Positions 23,283 to 23,847 of a stretch of DNA of 23,847 nt are shown here, in pieces. Numbering within the stretch: position 1 is the first letter of the stretch; every line of letters begins with the position of its first letter. Made by a program: the position numbers and the translations under genes. The DNA lies in assembly GCA_002418985.1 (NCBI GenBank), contig DIFE01000073.1, forward strand, positions 1-23,847, written 5' to 3'. Origin of the DNA: Deltaproteobacteria bacterium UBA5756 (lineage in GTDB: Bacteria; Desulfobacterota; Syntrophorhabdia; Syntrophorhabdales; Syntrophorhabdaceae). The notes beneath the pieces are model-generated. The model did not search any database. It was not told where the DNA came from and saw only the letters and a program-made list of their open reading frames with translations.

Positions 23283-23792
23283 TTACTGTTTAGTTTTGGA
23301 AATTAAATACGCGGTGAAGTCTTCTTCGCTTTTCCACGCATCTGATACATTTTTGGGCATTTTCCCATTATAGTGCTTGAGTACATCCAGTTTCAGGTTT
23401 TCAACATCCCTCTGAAGATTTTTTATCTTATCCTCTGTCCTGGCTATATTGCTCTGCAGCGTTTGTTTCTCTGCAAACTTTTCACGCGACCCGCCATCAC
23501 TCGATAAAATCTCATCCATAGGGAGGCCCAAGTTCTGGTTTCTTTGAGGGTTGTTGTAATTGGCAAGTGCACGGTGAGCATCCACGAGTTCTCTATCGAT
23601 GCTCCTGAGCTTTGCAAGATACTGCTTTGCTGTTTCATCAAAAGCGCCGCTTCCTGCCGACGCGTTGTTTTCCTTGACCGGATTCGATTTCATTTCCTCC
23701 GGTTTTTTGTCCATGGTGTCCTGCGCAAAGATATCGGCTTCAAACCCGATCAACAAACCGAAGACAATCATCATCCATAAGGCTTTCTTCAT
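23283..23792 (-). CDS. Secreted coiled-coil protein of unknown function
   Basis: A 169-residue protein that I do not recognise. The start at ATG 23792 is set by GAGGAGAAAACC just upstream and by the signal peptide that follows: MKKALWMMIVFGLLIGFEAD, then IFAQ-D with likely cleavage after residue 24 (Gln). A low-complexity charged stretch (about 25-50) leads to a mostly helical region. Residues about 105-145 (FAEKQTLQSNIARTEDKIKN and on) have heptad-like spacing and should form a coiled coil. The C-terminus (VSDAWKSEEDFTAYLISKTKQ) is also probably helical. There are no cysteines or catalytic motifs. The protein should be periplasmic. The upstream region runs off the window after 55 bases, so its promoter and operon partners cannot be judged. 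Confidence 0.75.
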   Translation of the reverse strand: MKKALWMMIVFGLLIGFEADIFAQDTMDKKPEEMKSNPVKENNASAGSGAFDETAKQYLAKLRSIDRELVDAHRALANYNNPQRNQNLGLPMDEILSSDGGSREKFAEKQTLQSNIARTEDKIKNLQRDVENLKLDVLKHYNGKMPKNVSDAWKSEEDFTAYLISKTKQ

Positions 23793-23847
23793 GGTTTTCT
23801 CCTCAACCATAACACGGCGGTAAGAGATGGTCAAGTTCTTTCAGACA

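Overview
The window carries about 19 protein genes of a Gram-negative bacterium and one very small gene that I consider its most unusual content. The mix is a cyclic beta-1,2-glucan synthase, a SPASM radical-SAM enzyme, an iron-sulfur flavoprotein with a CX2CX2CX5C motif, an AI-2E-type permease and a Cache-domain chemoreceptor. Base composition is moderately GC-rich and genes are tightly packed with strong Shine-Dalgarno sites. This best fits an anaerobic or microaerobic Desulfobacterota (former Deltaproteobacteria); that placement is an inference, as no rRNA or marker tree is available.

Layout. 227-3705 (minus): a four-gene run purE, P1-family peptidase, SIR2 deacylase, mannose-1-phosphate guanylyltransferase, the last two overlapping. 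3845-4525 (plus): a Crp/Fnr regulator divergent from purE. 4568-13276 (minus): one 8.7-kb gene for a 2902-residue NdvB/ChvB-type cyclic beta-glucan synthase. 13438-14598 (minus): a three-His-box membrane fatty acid desaturase. 14842-16775 (plus): a perfect sigma-70 promoter, a 34-40 residue peptide gene, two hairpins, a radical SAM/SPASM enzyme and a YceI protein. 16787-18651 (minus): an AI-2E family permease and a DUF948-YtxH pair with its own promoter and terminator. 18784-20212 (plus): an Isf-like flavoprotein overlapping a TtcA-like ATP pyrophosphatase. 20272-21253 (minus): DUF2752 and zinc-ribbon/DUF4234 membrane proteins. 21389-23143 (plus): a chemoreceptor with a sigma-28-like promoter. 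23145-23243: a probable gene remnant. 23283-23792 (minus): a secreted coiled-coil protein of unknown function.

The standout is 14842-16190. A small ORF with an ideal promoter and ribosome site ends in Cys-His-Lys-TGA-Lys-Ser-TGA-Lys-Thr-TAA, that is CxxCxxC with the second and third Cys replaced by TGA. Ten bases after the second TGA's first two bases close an outer stem, a 7-bp hairpin with a GGTC loop begins; its core shares 14 consecutive bases with the E. coli fdhF SECIS as I remember it. A second hairpin with a short T-run follows, then the radical SAM/SPASM gene. I read this as a candidate selenocysteine-containing peptide with its own maturase. Selenium-decoding genes are not in the window, so the Sec reading is a hypothesis. 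Other points of note are two copies of a roughly 60-80 bp degenerate palindromic repeat about 18.7 kb apart, one of which supplies the stop codon of the guanylyltransferase gene.
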